This document shows positions 35,121 through 43,871 of a DNA stretch of 64,000 nt, piece by piece. Numbering within the stretch: position 1 is the first letter of the stretch; each line of letters opens with the position of its first letter. The translations under genes were made by a program, and so were the position numbers. The notes beneath the pieces are model-generated. The model did not search any database. It was not told the origin of the DNA and was given only the letters and a program-made list of their open reading frames with translations. Source of the stretch: Neobacillus sp. PS2-9 (lineage in GTDB: Bacteria; Bacillota; Bacilli; Bacillales; Cytobacillaceae); NCBI RefSeq assembly GCF_030915525.1, contig NZ_CP133269.1, positions 4,817,001 to 4,881,000 on the forward strand. Direction: 5' to 3'.

Positions 35121-36491
35121 CTACTTTCTCACAAGCCATGCACAGCACTCGACATGCGTCGTCATTGGGAACATATCAACCGGTTGCACTTCTACTGTCC
35201 TGTAGCCTCCGTCTTCTAAAATCCGCAGATCCCTTGCTAACGTTCCTGGGTTGCAAGATACGTAGACAACCTTCTTCGGCTTCATCTCAATAATCGTTTG
35301 CAGTAATGCTTCATCGCAGCCTTTGCGCGGCGGGTCCACTACTAAAACATCCGCCGAATTTCCTTCCTTGTACCACTTTGGAATGACAACCTCTGCTTCC
35401 CCAGCTGCAAATTCTGCGTTCTTGATCTCATTCAATGCCGCATTTCGCTTTGCATCTTCAATCGCCTCAGGAACAACTTCTACACCAAATACTTTTTTGG
35501 CCTTTTGTGCTAAAAACAAAGAAATCGTTCCAATGCCACAATAGGCATCAATGACATTTTCTTCTCCACTTAGATTCGCATATTCCAATGCTTTGTCATA
35601 CAAGACCTTTGTCTGAACAGGATTTACCTGGTAAAACGATAGAGCTGATATCGCAAACTTTACATCACCAATATAATCATAGATGACCTCATTCCCCCAT
35701 AAAACATTGGTTTTCTCCCCCATGATTACATTGGTTCGTTTGGAATTTACATTGTGAACGATTGATTTTAACTTAGGCAATCGAGCGACCATTTCCTCAA
35801 TCAGCTTGTTTTTCTGTGGCAGGTCCGTGATTCTTGTGATAATCACAACCATCAGTTCCTCCGTCTGCTTACCATAGCGCGCCATAATATGCCTAAGTAC
35901 ACCTTTATGGCTTTCCTCCTGGTAGGCAGGAATACCAAGCTCGTTGCAAATTTCCTTTACTACTTGTACCGCTTCATTAACCTCCGGCAACTGAATCAAG
36001 CTTTCATTGGTGTCCACAATTTCATGGCTTCTTGGCTTAAAAAATCCAGCAATCAGTTTACCATCTTTCTCTCCGACTGGTACCTGTGCTTTGTTGCGGT
36101 AATGGAACGGTTCTTCCATCCCTAGAATCGGATGTACGACCACATCCTCTAACTTTCCGATCCGAGTGAGCACTTGCCGAACTTGATTTTCTTTATATTT
36201 CAGCTGCCCTTCATAGCTAATGTGCTCAAGCTGACAGCCGCCGTATTTATGTTTTTCTTCACTGGGAATTTCAACACGGTACGGGCTTTTTTCATAAAGC
36301 TCGATTAACCGGCCGATTCCGTATCCTTTACCGGTCTTAATTACCTTAACCTTTGCTTTTTCACCAGGCAGACCATTGGGGATGAATAACGGATAACCCT
36401 CAACCTTTGCAACTCCTGCTCCGTCATGGGTTATATCCTCAAAAATGACATCTATATAATCGTTCTTATTTACCGGTACTGTTCTGCTCAT
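35121..36491 (-). CDS. rlmCD: 23S rRNA (uracil-C5)-methyltransferase, RlmCD type
   Basis: Methylates uridines of 23S rRNA using SAM; in Bacillus one enzyme does the work of E. coli RlmC and RlmD. The 456 residues contain an N-terminal TRAM domain (about 5-65, [19 protein letters not shown]), a central domain, [17 protein letters not shown] as SAM motif, [13 protein letters not shown] with the conserved DPPR, and the catalytic cysteine in [13 protein letters not shown]. The E. coli RlmD iron-sulphur cysteines are not all present: KYGGCQLEH has one. Confidence 0.92.
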   Translation of the reverse strand: MSRTVPVNKNDYIDVIFEDITHDGAGVAKVEGYPLFIPNGLPGEKAKVKVIKTGKGYGIGRLIELYEKSPYRVEIPSEEKHKYGGCQLEHISYEGQLKYKENQVRQVLTRIGKLEDVVVHPILGMEEPFHYRNKAQVPVGEKDGKLIAGFFKPRSHEIVDTNESLIQLPEVNEAVQVVKEICNELGIPAYQEESHKGVLRHIMARYGKQTEELMVVIITRITDLPQKNKLIEEMVARLPKLKSIVHNVNSKRTNVIMGEKTNVLWGNEVIYDYIGDVKFAISALSFYQVNPVQTKVLYDKALEYANLSGEENVIDAYCGIGTISLFLAQKAKKVFGVEVVPEAIEDAKRNAALNEIKNAEFAAGEAEVVIPKWYKEGNSADVLVVDPPRKGCDEALLQTIIEMKPKKVVYVSCNPGTLARDLRILEDGGYRTVEVQPVDMFPMTTHVECCAWLVRK

Positions 36492-36628
36492 TTGCTTCGT
36501 CCTTTGCTCCGTTTTTGACTAGAAGAATTGTATCACATTCTGAGGAAGAATACGAAACAGGGTCACATGCGGGATGTAATTTATGCTAAAATTTTCCTAT
36601 ACCTTTATTTTGAATGAGAGGAGGCATT

Positions 36629-37345
36629 ATGAAAAAAAGAAATTGGCTTTACCTTTGCTTGGTTGTTCTATTATTTACAGCAGGCTGGTATGGTTATCAA
36701 ACTGCAACTGACGATACCTATGAAGGCATGTCCATTATTCCTGAAGAGCATAAAGATATCCCCTTATATCCCGGATTAGAACCAACAAGAAGCGATTATG
36801 TGATGGAAGGCGATTCTTGGCAGGAGGTTTTCTCGTTTTATGAAAAAAATCTTCCCAAATACGGTTGGAAGTTAAATTTAAAGGGTTCCGCACTTGATGA
36901 TAAGGATCCTGAAAACGATTGGTCGGGAGCGTATTCTGAGTGGACAAAGGAAGGGTTCGACGGTGTATTATGGATATCGGCCAGCTACAATCAAGGGGAC
37001 AAGCAAACAGAAGTCATGTTTGATCAAACTCCTATTCTACATTCTTCCACTTGGATTGAGCACACACCTGAAAGCCTATGCATTCATGCTGATGCGTTAC
37101 GGTCACACTGTGAGAAGATTACTGACCCGGATGAAATAAAGGCAATTATTCATTTTATTAACAATGCTTATGATTCAAAAGAAAAAGCACCTGCTCAAGT
37201 TGATGAAGGCAGGATAGACTTTGGAACCTTTGATGTTTACTTCCTTTATAAAAAAGATGCGGAAATTATTCTTTGGTCAGATAAGGGGACAAAAACAATG
37301 AAGCCCGAGCCGGAGTTTTTGGCGCTTTTGAAGATTTCATCCTAA
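36629..37345 (+). CDS. membrane-anchored protein of unknown function
   Basis: 238 residues: one N-terminal membrane segment (LYLCLVVLLFTAGWYGY, about 6-22) and an extracytoplasmic domain. PLYPGLEPTRSDYVMEGDSW and EVFSFYEKNLPKYGWKL match the pattern of small-molecule-stress proteins that place a Y-x-x-x-L-x-x-x-GW motif after a PxYPG motif. No catalytic motif is seen. GAGGAGG at 36618-36624 fixes the ATG at 36629; the frame opens five codons earlier. A 52-bp repeat array follows directly. Confidence 0.75.
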   Translation: MKKRNWLYLCLVVLLFTAGWYGYQTATDDTYEGMSIIPEEHKDIPLYPGLEPTRSDYVMEGDSWQEVFSFYEKNLPKYGWKLNLKGSALDDKDPENDWSGAYSEWTKEGFDGVLWISASYNQGDKQTEVMFDQTPILHSSTWIEHTPESLCIHADALRSHCEKITDPDEIKAIIHFINNAYDSKEKAPAQVDEGRIDFGTFDVYFLYKKDAEIILWSDKGTKTMKPEPEFLALLKISS

Positions 37346-37362
37346 GAGTGGTTCTTTATCGG

Positions 37363-37689
37363 CTTTATGAAGGACAGTTCTTTTCATATTCTCTTACGTT
37401 TTGTCCTTCATCCGCTTTATGAAGGACAGTTTTTTCCTATTCTCTTCTGTTTTGTCCTTCATCAGCCTTATGAAGGACAGTTCTTTGCGTATTCTCTTCT
37501 GTTTTGTCCTTCATCGGCTTTATGAAGGACAGTTTTTCGTATTCTCTTCTGTTTTGTCCTTCATCGGCTTTATGAAGGACAGTTTTTCGTATTCTCTTAT
37601 GTTTTGTCCTTCATCAGCCTTATGAAGGACAGTTCTTTTCATATTCTCTTACGTTTTGTCCTTCATCCGCCTTATGAAGGACAGTTCTT
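37363..37689. repeat. tandem 50-52-bp palindrome array, left part (7 copies)
   Basis: Seven copies of TGTCCTTCATC-loop-ATGAAGGACA joined by AGTTnTTTnnTATTCTCTTnTG-type spacers, one every 50-55 bases. The arms of nearly every copy are identical; the loops vary (CGGCTTT, CAGCCTT, CCGCTTT). The last copy is cut by the IS at 37690, and the array resumes at 39178. Confidence 0.9.
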
Positions 37690-37734
37690 GGGAATGTAAA
37701 TTATTTTGTGTAAATGGTTAAATCCTATATGATT

Positions 37735-37853
37735 TGACTATATTGAAACTAAAGTGTTCTTACCTACTAGGGGGATAGGGCAATGCTGGGGAGCAACCCG
37801 AGCATCTAGTAGGGTTCTGTACAAAAGGAGAGAGGATTTTTCCTCTCTTTTTC
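37735..37853 (+). ncRNA. putative structured RNA with terminator in the IS non-coding tail
   Basis: On the plus strand CCTACTAG (37763-37770) pairs with CTAGTAGG (37806-37813), enclosing GGG/CCC and TGCT-GGGG-AGCA. An AGAGAGGA/TCCTCTCT hairpin (37829-37848) with a T tract follows. A promoter-like TTGTGT-N16-TATGAT (37706-37733) begins in the left inverted repeat. The unit is convergent with the transposase gene. Transcription and function are inferred only. Confidence 0.4.
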
Positions 37854-37912
37854 CTTTTGGGAGAACGAAAGCGATAAACCCTTAGGGCAGAGCCCTAACT
37901 TAACTACGTCAA

Positions 37913-39118
37913 TTATTTCCCAAGCCGGCCCTCAAACATGATATCAAACTGCTGTCTACATTCTAACCAGCCAGGAATAGGATTAGACCATTTATCTGTA
38001 ACTCCAACAGTCGCAAGGTAAACAATTTTTCTTAATGCATTATCCGTTGGATAAGCAGTTTTTGTTTTTGTGACTTTCCTTAGTTGTCTATGGAATGCTT
38101 CAATAGTATTGGTTGTGTAAATTAACTTTCTAATCTCAACTGGGTAAGAAAAGAAAGTCGTGAGTTCTAGCCAGTTGGTCTCCCATGATATAATAACAGA
38201 AGGATATTTATTTCCCCATTTTTCTTTAAACTCATCAAATGCCAATTCTGCTTGTTCAAGTGTATATGCTTTATATACCTTTTTTAAATCATCCATAAGT
38301 TCCTTACGGAATTTGTGAGGAACACACTTTACATTATTTCGTAATTGATGAATGATACAAGACTGAATATCTGTTTTCGGAAACGTGGCATTAATTGCCT
38401 CTGAAAAGCCAGAAAGCCCGTCTTTACAGGCAATTAGGATATCTTGTACACCACGACTCTTCAAATCTTGGCAAACGTTCAACCAAAAACTAGCACTCTC
38501 ATCTTCGCCGATCCAAATACCAAGAATGTCCTTAATACCATCTGTATTTACGCCTAAAACAGTGTAAGCTGCCTTACTAACAATCCTATTTTCATGCTTA
38601 ACTTTAAAGTGTATTGCATCCAAAAACACAATAGGATACACAGGGTCTAGTAGACGGGACTGCCATTCATAGACAAGAGGCAACACTTTGTCTGTAACCT
38701 TACTTACTAAACTAGAAGAGACGTTAATACCATAAATATCCTTCATGTGGTCCTCAATATCCCGTGTGGACATACCTTTAGAATAAAGGGCAATTATTTG
38801 ATCCTCTAATCCATTAATAGATGTCTCATATTTCTTTATAATCTGCGGTTCATATTCACCTTTACGATCTCTAGGGATATTTAACTTGGTTTCACCTAAC
38901 TTAGATTTAATGGTCTTTTTACTATAGCCATTCCGACTATTTCCCGTATTAATACCTTTAGAATTATGTTTGGAGTACCCAAGGTGCTCCTCGATTTCAG
39001 CCTCGAAAACCTGTTGAAGAGTCTCCTTGAAAAGGTCCCTAATCATGGCATGAATATCGTCCACTGTTTCACATTGACCTGCCAATTCTCTAATTGTCAT
39101 ATCCCTATAATTTTGCAT
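37913..39118 (-). CDS. IS256-family DDE transposase
   Basis: Moves the element by a copy-out mechanism in this family. The 401 residues have the N-terminal helical region with TGNSRNGYSKKTIKS, the first catalytic aspartate in YPIVFLDAIHFKVKHE, the second in LIACKDGLSGF, the family C-x2-H motif in SCIIHQLRNN, and the catalytic glutamate in TTNTIEAFHRQLRKVTK. The frame is full length and uninterrupted, so the element may be active. GGAGATGATC precedes the ATG at 39118. Confidence 0.96.
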   Translation of the reverse strand: MQNYRDMTIRELAGQCETVDDIHAMIRDLFKETLQQVFEAEIEEHLGYSKHNSKGINTGNSRNGYSKKTIKSKLGETKLNIPRDRKGEYEPQIIKKYETSINGLEDQIIALYSKGMSTRDIEDHMKDIYGINVSSSLVSKVTDKVLPLVYEWQSRLLDPVYPIVFLDAIHFKVKHENRIVSKAAYTVLGVNTDGIKDILGIWIGEDESASFWLNVCQDLKSRGVQDILIACKDGLSGFSEAINATFPKTDIQSCIIHQLRNNVKCVPHKFRKELMDDLKKVYKAYTLEQAELAFDEFKEKWGNKYPSVIISWETNWLELTTFFSYPVEIRKLIYTTNTIEAFHRQLRKVTKTKTAYPTDNALRKIVYLATVGVTDKWSNPIPGWLECRQQFDIMFEGRLGK

Positions 39119-39177
39119 AAATGATCATCTCCTTATTTGGAAAGTATAACCATTTACACAAAACTATAGACGTTCTC

Positions 39178-39478
39178 CAGTTCTTTTCATATTCTCTTCT
39201 GTTTTGTCCTTCATCGGCTTTATGAAGGACATTTTTTTCGTATTCTCTTCTGTTTTGTCCTTCATCGGCCTTATGAAGGACAGTTCTTTGCGTATTCTCT
39301 TCTGTTTTGTCCTTCATCGGCTTTATGAAGGACATTTTTTTCGTATTTCCTTATATTTTGTCCTTCATCGGCTTTATGAAAGACATTTTTTTCATTTTCT
39401 CTGAAATTTTGTCCTTCATCGACGTCATGAAGGACATTTTTTCTCATTTTCTCTTATATTTTGTCCTTCATCGGCTTT
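39178..39478. repeat. tandem 50-52-bp palindrome array, right part (5 copies plus a partial)
   Basis: Continuation of the array at 37363-37689 after the IS. Five full TGTCCTTCATC...ATGAAGGACA copies and a partial sixth are present. The copies towards 39400 are the most diverged (ATGAAAGACA; loop CGACGTC). Confidence 0.9.
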
Positions 39479-39496
39479 TCCTTCTTAACAAACACC

Positions 39497-39521
39497 AAAA
39501 AGACGCCCTTCTCAGGACGCC
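39497..39521 (-). terminator. terminator of pncB
   Basis: The minus strand reads GGCGTCCT, loop GAGA, AGGGCGTC, TTTTTGG. All eight positions pair if G-U is allowed. It lies 7 bases after the pncB stop. Confidence 0.65.
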
Positions 39522-39527
39522 AATCAT

Positions 39528-40991
39528 TTATTCTTTCATCGCTGCTACTTTCTCTTTGACTTCTTCAATATTCTTCATTTTGTTATCCCAACACTTTTGG
39601 CTTAAGTCGACTGGGTATTCTTCTGGGTTCATAATCCGCTTGTATTCTTCCCATAACGAATCTAAATTCGCCTTCAAGTAATCACGGGATTCTTCCAAAC
39701 ACGGAAGCTCATACACAAGCTCGCCATCAACGAAAATATCTTCATGAAGTGGTTTCGCCGTAAAGTTTGTAACCACCTTATTAATGAATGTATGCGTTGG
39801 GTGGAACATTCTCAAGCGCTTTTCAGGGAGCTTCTCATCCTCCATCGCAATATAATCACCCTCTGCATGGTGATTCGTATTATTAATAATGCGATAGATT
39901 TTTTTCAGGCCTGGAGTTGTTACTTTCTCAGGATTAGAGGAAATTTTAATCGTATCCTCCAGATCCCCCTTGTCATTCTCAATACAAACGATTTTATAAA
40001 CAGCACCAAGTGCAGCTTGATCATAGGCAGTAATTAGCTTTGTACCAATTCCCCAGCTATCAATTTTTGCACCCTGTGCCTTCAAGTTAATAATCGTATA
40101 CTCATCTAAATCGCTGGAAGCGTAAATTTTTGCATTCTTAAATCCAGCTTCATCCAATAACTTACGTGCCTCTTTAGAAAGATACGCAAGGTCTCCGCTA
40201 TCTAAGCGAATTCCAATAAAGTTAATCTGGTCTCCCATCTCTTTTGCCACTTTAATCGCATTCGGCACGCCAAGACGGAGTGTATCATACGTATCAACTA
40301 AGAACACACAATCTTTATGTGACTCCGCATACTTACGAAATGCTGTATATTCATCTTTATATGCTTGAACCATGGAATGGGCATGGGTACCAGCGACTGG
40401 AATCCCAAACAATTTCCCTGCTCTCACGTTACTTGTTGCTTCGAAACCAGCAAGGTAAGCCGCTCTCGTTCCCCAAATAGCTGCGTCCATCTCCTGGGCA
40501 CGTCTTGTCCCAAATTCCATTGCAACCTCATTGCCCACAACTTGTTTGATTCTTGTAGCTTTCGTCGCAATTAATGTTTGGTAATTCACAATGTTGAGCA
40601 AAGCTGTTTCAATTAACTGTGCTTCAGCCAAAGGCGCTTCTACTCGTAAAATCGGCTCATTGCCAAAAACGAGTTCGCCCTCTTTCATGCCACGAATGGT
40701 TCCAGTAAACCTTATATTTTTTAGATATTCAAGAAAATCTTCCTGATAACCTACTTCATTTTTTAAGTACTCAAGGTCGTCTTCCGTAAAGTGGAAATTT
40801 CGAATGTACTGAATGACCTTTTCAAGACCAGCGAAAACAGCATAGCCATTCCCAAACGGTAGCTTGCGGAAAAATAATTCGAAGACCGCACGTTTATTAT
40901 GTATACCATCTCTCCAATATGTCTCTGTCATATTAATCTGGTAAAGATCGGTATGAAGAGTATAACTATCATCTTGATAAATGTGTTTCAT
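39528..40991 (-). CDS. pncB: nicotinate phosphoribosyltransferase
   Basis: Converts nicotinate and PRPP to nicotinate mononucleotide in NAD salvage. The 487 residues show LHTDLYQINMTETYWRDG at the start, the phosphohistidine region VAGTHAHSMVQAY, and FIGIRLDSGDLAYLSKEARK and IYASSDLDEY in the barrel. GGAGGGCGATT precedes the ATG. It is 63 bases downstream of the nicotinamidase gene, and the two form a salvage unit as in B. subtilis yueK-yueJ. Confidence 0.96.
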   Translation of the reverse strand: MKHIYQDDSYTLHTDLYQINMTETYWRDGIHNKRAVFELFFRKLPFGNGYAVFAGLEKVIQYIRNFHFTEDDLEYLKNEVGYQEDFLEYLKNIRFTGTIRGMKEGELVFGNEPILRVEAPLAEAQLIETALLNIVNYQTLIATKATRIKQVVGNEVAMEFGTRRAQEMDAAIWGTRAAYLAGFEATSNVRAGKLFGIPVAGTHAHSMVQAYKDEYTAFRKYAESHKDCVFLVDTYDTLRLGVPNAIKVAKEMGDQINFIGIRLDSGDLAYLSKEARKLLDEAGFKNAKIYASSDLDEYTIINLKAQGAKIDSWGIGTKLITAYDQAALGAVYKIVCIENDKGDLEDTIKISSNPEKVTTPGLKKIYRIINNTNHHAEGDYIAMEDEKLPEKRLRMFHPTHTFINKVVTNFTAKPLHEDIFVDGELVYELPCLEESRDYLKANLDSLWEEYKRIMNPEEYPVDLSQKCWDNKMKNIEEVKEKVAAMKE

Positions 40992-41054
40992 AATCGCCCT
41001 CCGAAATACTATTACAGATTCTCACTATTACAAACAATAATATCATTAAATAGA

Positions 41055-41600
41055 CTATTTCACCATAGCACCTAGCGATTGTTCAAAATGTCCGAGGGCC
41101 CATTCATGTCCAGCTTGATTAAATGAGGCAACAGCGTCCTTGTAAACAACGATTTTGAAGCCTTTATTATACGCATCTACCGCCGTGTGCAGCACACAAA
41201 TATCCGTACAAACCCCCACCAAATGAACCTCGGTAATGCCACGCTCCCTTAGTTTGATTTCCAAGTCTGTACCAGCGAAGGCGGAGTACCGTGTTTTATC
41301 CATAAAAACAACATTTTCATGGACCTTATTTTTCTCATATTCATCCTTTAATGCTCCAAATAAGTCTCTTCCAGATGTACCGCGAAGATTATGCGGTGGG
41401 AATAATTTGGTTTCCGGATGGTATTCATCCCCTTGGTCATGGACATCAATAGCAAAGACCACGTAATCACCATTCTCAATAAACTCCTTCGTTAGTTGAA
41501 TGATTTTCTCCTCGATGACCTGACCTGGTTTTCCACACGTTAGCGCCCCACTATCTGCAACAAAGTCAACTGTATAGTCAATGTTGATCAATACCTTCAT
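41055..41600 (-). CDS. pncA: nicotinamidase (cysteine hydrolase)
   Basis: Deamidates nicotinamide to nicotinate, feeding PncB. The 181 residues carry the catalytic triad: aspartate in LINIDYTVDFV, lysine in MDKTRYSAF and cysteine in GVCTDICVLHTAVDA. The metal site D-x-H-x-H region is AIDVHDQGDEYHPE. I start at ATG 41600, 8 bases after AAGGGG; the in-frame GTG 41609 touches that site. It is co-transcribed with pncB. Confidence 0.94.
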   Translation of the reverse strand: MKVLINIDYTVDFVADSGALTCGKPGQVIEEKIIQLTKEFIENGDYVVFAIDVHDQGDEYHPETKLFPPHNLRGTSGRDLFGALKDEYEKNKVHENVVFMDKTRYSAFAGTDLEIKLRERGITEVHLVGVCTDICVLHTAVDAYNKGFKIVVYKDAVASFNQAGHEWALGHFEQSLGAMVK

Positions 41601-41701
41601 ATCCCACACCCCTTATTTGTCTTGACTGTTGTCTATAAGCCATTATATACCTTAATTCTAGAGCTAATTCGGTTTTTCCTCCTATATAAACCTCCACGTT
41701 A

Positions 41702-41734
41702 CGAAAAAAAGCTCGCTCCATATGGAACGAACTT
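41702..41734 (-). terminator. terminator of dgkB
   Basis: The minus strand reads AAGTTCGTTCC, loop ATAT, GGAGCGAGCTT, then TTTTT. All 11 positions pair with G-U allowed. It lies directly after the dgkB stop. Confidence 0.78.
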
Positions 41735-41738
41735 CTTG

Positions 41739-42680
41739 TTAGCTATATCTTTTACCCGACTCCCAATCTGTCGGTCTGTCTAGCGGGCGAATATGGTCAA
41801 GTGGCACAAACACTTCTAAATGGCGGTATAGGTTTTCAAACTCTGCTGGAAGCAGTCCGCCAAATTCACCGTCTAAATTTAACTGCACCCTGTCATCGGA
41901 ATACACTTTAATGCGATTTGCCTGTGTGTAAATGACATTGGGGTCATTCACATGCTCCCCGCGGACGGCTAAAGTTGATATCCGAATAAACTCTGCTAAA
42001 TTGACCTTTTTCAAAATTAATAATGAAAACAGTCCATCATTAATAGAGGCATCAGGCGCAAGCTTTTCAAATCCTCCAATGGAATTCGTCAAGCCGACAA
42101 GAAACATCATAGCTTCTCCTTCGAACAGCTTCCCATCATATTCAAGCTTTAAATGCGAGGATTTAATTGAAGGAATCATTTCCATTCCTTTTAGGTAGTA
42201 GGCAAGCTGACCAAGCATTGTTTTTAATTTGCTAGGGACCTCATATGTAAGCTCAGTAAGCCTTCCGCCACCTGCGATATTTATAAAATACTTTTCATTA
42301 ATACGACCAATATCGACGGGAATTAATTCCCCTTTTGTGATTATGTCGACAGCGGCTCCAATATCCCTTGGAATTTGAAGCGCACGGGCAAAATCATTCG
42401 TTGTTCCAGCTGGAATAATACCTAATTTCGGACGATACTCCTGCTCAGCTAAGCCGTTAACCACTTCATGAATGGTTCCATCTCCACCTGCAGCAATGAC
42501 TATGTCATACTTGCGCTCGACAGCTATGCGCGCCGCATTTGTTGCATCGCCTGCTCCGGTTGTGGCATGACATGAGGCCTCATAGCCAGCCGCCTCTAAT
42601 TTCATAAGTATCTCCGGCAACTGACGCTTAATCAACTCACGTCCTGAAGTTGGATTATAAATTAGTCTTGCTCTTTTCAT
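41739..42680 (-). CDS. dgkB: diacylglycerol kinase (lipid kinase)
   Basis: Phosphorylates diacylglycerol at the membrane and recycles it in lipoteichoic acid and lipid turnover. The 313 residues begin KRARLIYNPTSGRE and carry the nucleotide loop AAGGDGTIHEVVNGL, PAGTTNDFARAL, and YFINIAGGGRLTELTYEVPS, nearly identical in pattern to B. subtilis DgkB. I start at ATG 42680, the last of four in-frame ATGs after AGG; the frame opens at 42722 without a ribosome site. Confidence 0.95.
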   Translation of the reverse strand: MKRARLIYNPTSGRELIKRQLPEILMKLEAAGYEASCHATTGAGDATNAARIAVERKYDIVIAAGGDGTIHEVVNGLAEQEYRPKLGIIPAGTTNDFARALQIPRDIGAAVDIITKGELIPVDIGRINEKYFINIAGGGRLTELTYEVPSKLKTMLGQLAYYLKGMEMIPSIKSSHLKLEYDGKLFEGEAMMFLVGLTNSIGGFEKLAPDASINDGLFSLLILKKVNLAEFIRISTLAVRGEHVNDPNVIYTQANRIKVYSDDRVQLNLDGEFGGLLPAEFENLYRHLEVFVPLDHIRPLDRPTDWESGKRYS

Positions 42681-42855
42681 CATCATCATCCTAATTTTTA
42701 TAAATAACAACGACTCTGTCAATTCTATATTCTACCAATTATTATCCTCGCTTACAAACATAACGCGAAGCCATAAGTACTATTCTCTCTCCAGAGTCCA
42801 CCTTCTATCATAATCTTTTTATTTTTTTTTGCAAAAAATATGATGATGTTTCCTA

Positions 42856-43782
42856 CTAATTGCTATTAAGACTTACATTATACGCATTAACTATATTGAT
42901 ACGGTGTTTTCCTTCTCCTGCTTGATACACCGCATTTTTCAACACAGATGAATTCTCTATGCCTTCAGAAGAAGCCGTATCCTCCGATACCTTCCATTCG
43001 CCATCCTTTCCGCGAACATCTTCGACTCCAACTGCCGCTACCTTCAAATCACTATTTTTTGCAACATCGACCATAACCGATGAAGCACTCTCAATATTCC
43101 AGTCATTCGCCAGCGTCCTAGGCTTTAACGTAAGCTCGTTCCCGTTACCGATCACCTCAAGCTTCACATCACTTGGTACAAGAAGCGTTGCCGCAACATT
43201 TCCTTGTAAATCAAACGGCCCCACCTCATTTGGCAAGGTCTTCACATTCAGATATAACGTATCGCCTCTTTTGTTTGCTGAAATCAAATCTTCAGCTGTT
43301 TTTAACAGCTTATCCTTCTTAGCTGTTTGAACCCGATACGTACCAAACATAGAAACCTCTTTTTCTTCTGTCGCCTCAATCGTCATATCATAGCCTACAG
43401 TTCTGACTACCACTCGTTTGATACTATCATCCATTTGATAGGAATAGGCAGGAAGCTCAAACGACAGTTCTTCCCTCGCAATTAATTCCTCCACCTTGTC
43501 CATCAAACCTGTCGAGCTAATAACGGCAAACGCTATTCCCGTCGTCCCCATCAGTCCCACAAAGAAAATACTAAGAAAATCATATTTTAACATGGGCTTT
43601 TCTTGCCGTGACAAAAACAAATAGAGTAAAATTTCGACACCTAACACGATTAATAAAATCGGCCACCACGCACTCATCACCTGAACCATACTAAACCCAA
43701 GAAATCTTGAAAAAAAGAGGAAAAGTCCAAGAAACAGGAGCGATCCTCCCATTGAAAATGTACCCACACGCCAGGTTCTCAT
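42856..43782 (-). CDS. membrane protein with extracytoplasmic adhesin-like domain, last gene of an ECF sigma operon
   Basis: 308 residues: three or four membrane segments (about 10-95; LLFLGLFLFFSRFLGF, WWPILLIVLGVEILLYLFL, IFFVGLMGTTGIAFAVI) followed by a beta-rich extracytoplasmic domain with no catalytic motif. The domain recalls the DUF4097/LiaF C-terminal region, but the match is loose. AAAGGAGGAAGAG precedes the ATG. It overlaps the 30-residue gene upstream by 4 bases, so it belongs to the sigma operon. Confidence 0.75.
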   Translation of the reverse strand: MRTWRVGTFSMGGSLLFLGLFLFFSRFLGFSMVQVMSAWWPILLIVLGVEILLYLFLSRQEKPMLKYDFLSIFFVGLMGTTGIAFAVISSTGLMDKVEELIAREELSFELPAYSYQMDDSIKRVVVRTVGYDMTIEATEEKEVSMFGTYRVQTAKKDKLLKTAEDLISANKRGDTLYLNVKTLPNEVGPFDLQGNVAATLLVPSDVKLEVIGNGNELTLKPRTLANDWNIESASSVMVDVAKNSDLKVAAVGVEDVRGKDGEWKVSEDTASSEGIENSSVLKNAVYQAGEGKHRINIVNAYNVSLNSN

Positions 43783-43871
43783 ACCTCTTCCTCCTTTCTT
43801 TTTCTAAAAAGGAACCCAATTCCGGCTCCGATTAGGACCACCCCTGTTATCGTTTTTCCCCACTTACTCAT
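43779..43871 (-). CDS. 30-residue single-span membrane peptide
   Basis: Reading the minus strand gives MSKWGKTITGVVLIGAGIGF then LFRKRKEEEV. It has one glycine-rich hydrophobic segment (8-22) and a basic, then acidic tail. Its ATG overlaps the end of the preceding gene by 8 bases and its TGA overlaps the next ATG (ATGA). A GAGGTAGAAAGCC site precedes it. The tight coupling at both ends is the main support; the function is unknown. Confidence 0.65.
   Translation of the reverse strand: MSKWGKTITGVVLIGAGIGFLFRKRKEEEV

Larger units (their letters stand above)
37690..39177. mobile_element. intact IS256-family insertion sequence, 1488 bp
   Basis: The ends are 31-base imperfect inverted repeats whose inner 17 bases, TTTTGTGTAAATGGTTA (37704-37720; reverse 39163-39147), are identical. 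The outer parts share G-GAA-GT--AT. The 8-base CAGTTCTT directly repeats on both sides (37682-37689 and 39178-39185), the target duplication expected for IS256. Inside are one transposase gene and about 190 bases of non-coding DNA at the left end. Confidence 0.93.

Noticed and set aside
37401..37625. 74-residue ORF in the palindrome array, and similar ones at 39204-39681
   Set aside because: The translation (repeated VLSFIGFMKDS) is the 52-bp unit read in frame; there is no ribosome site.
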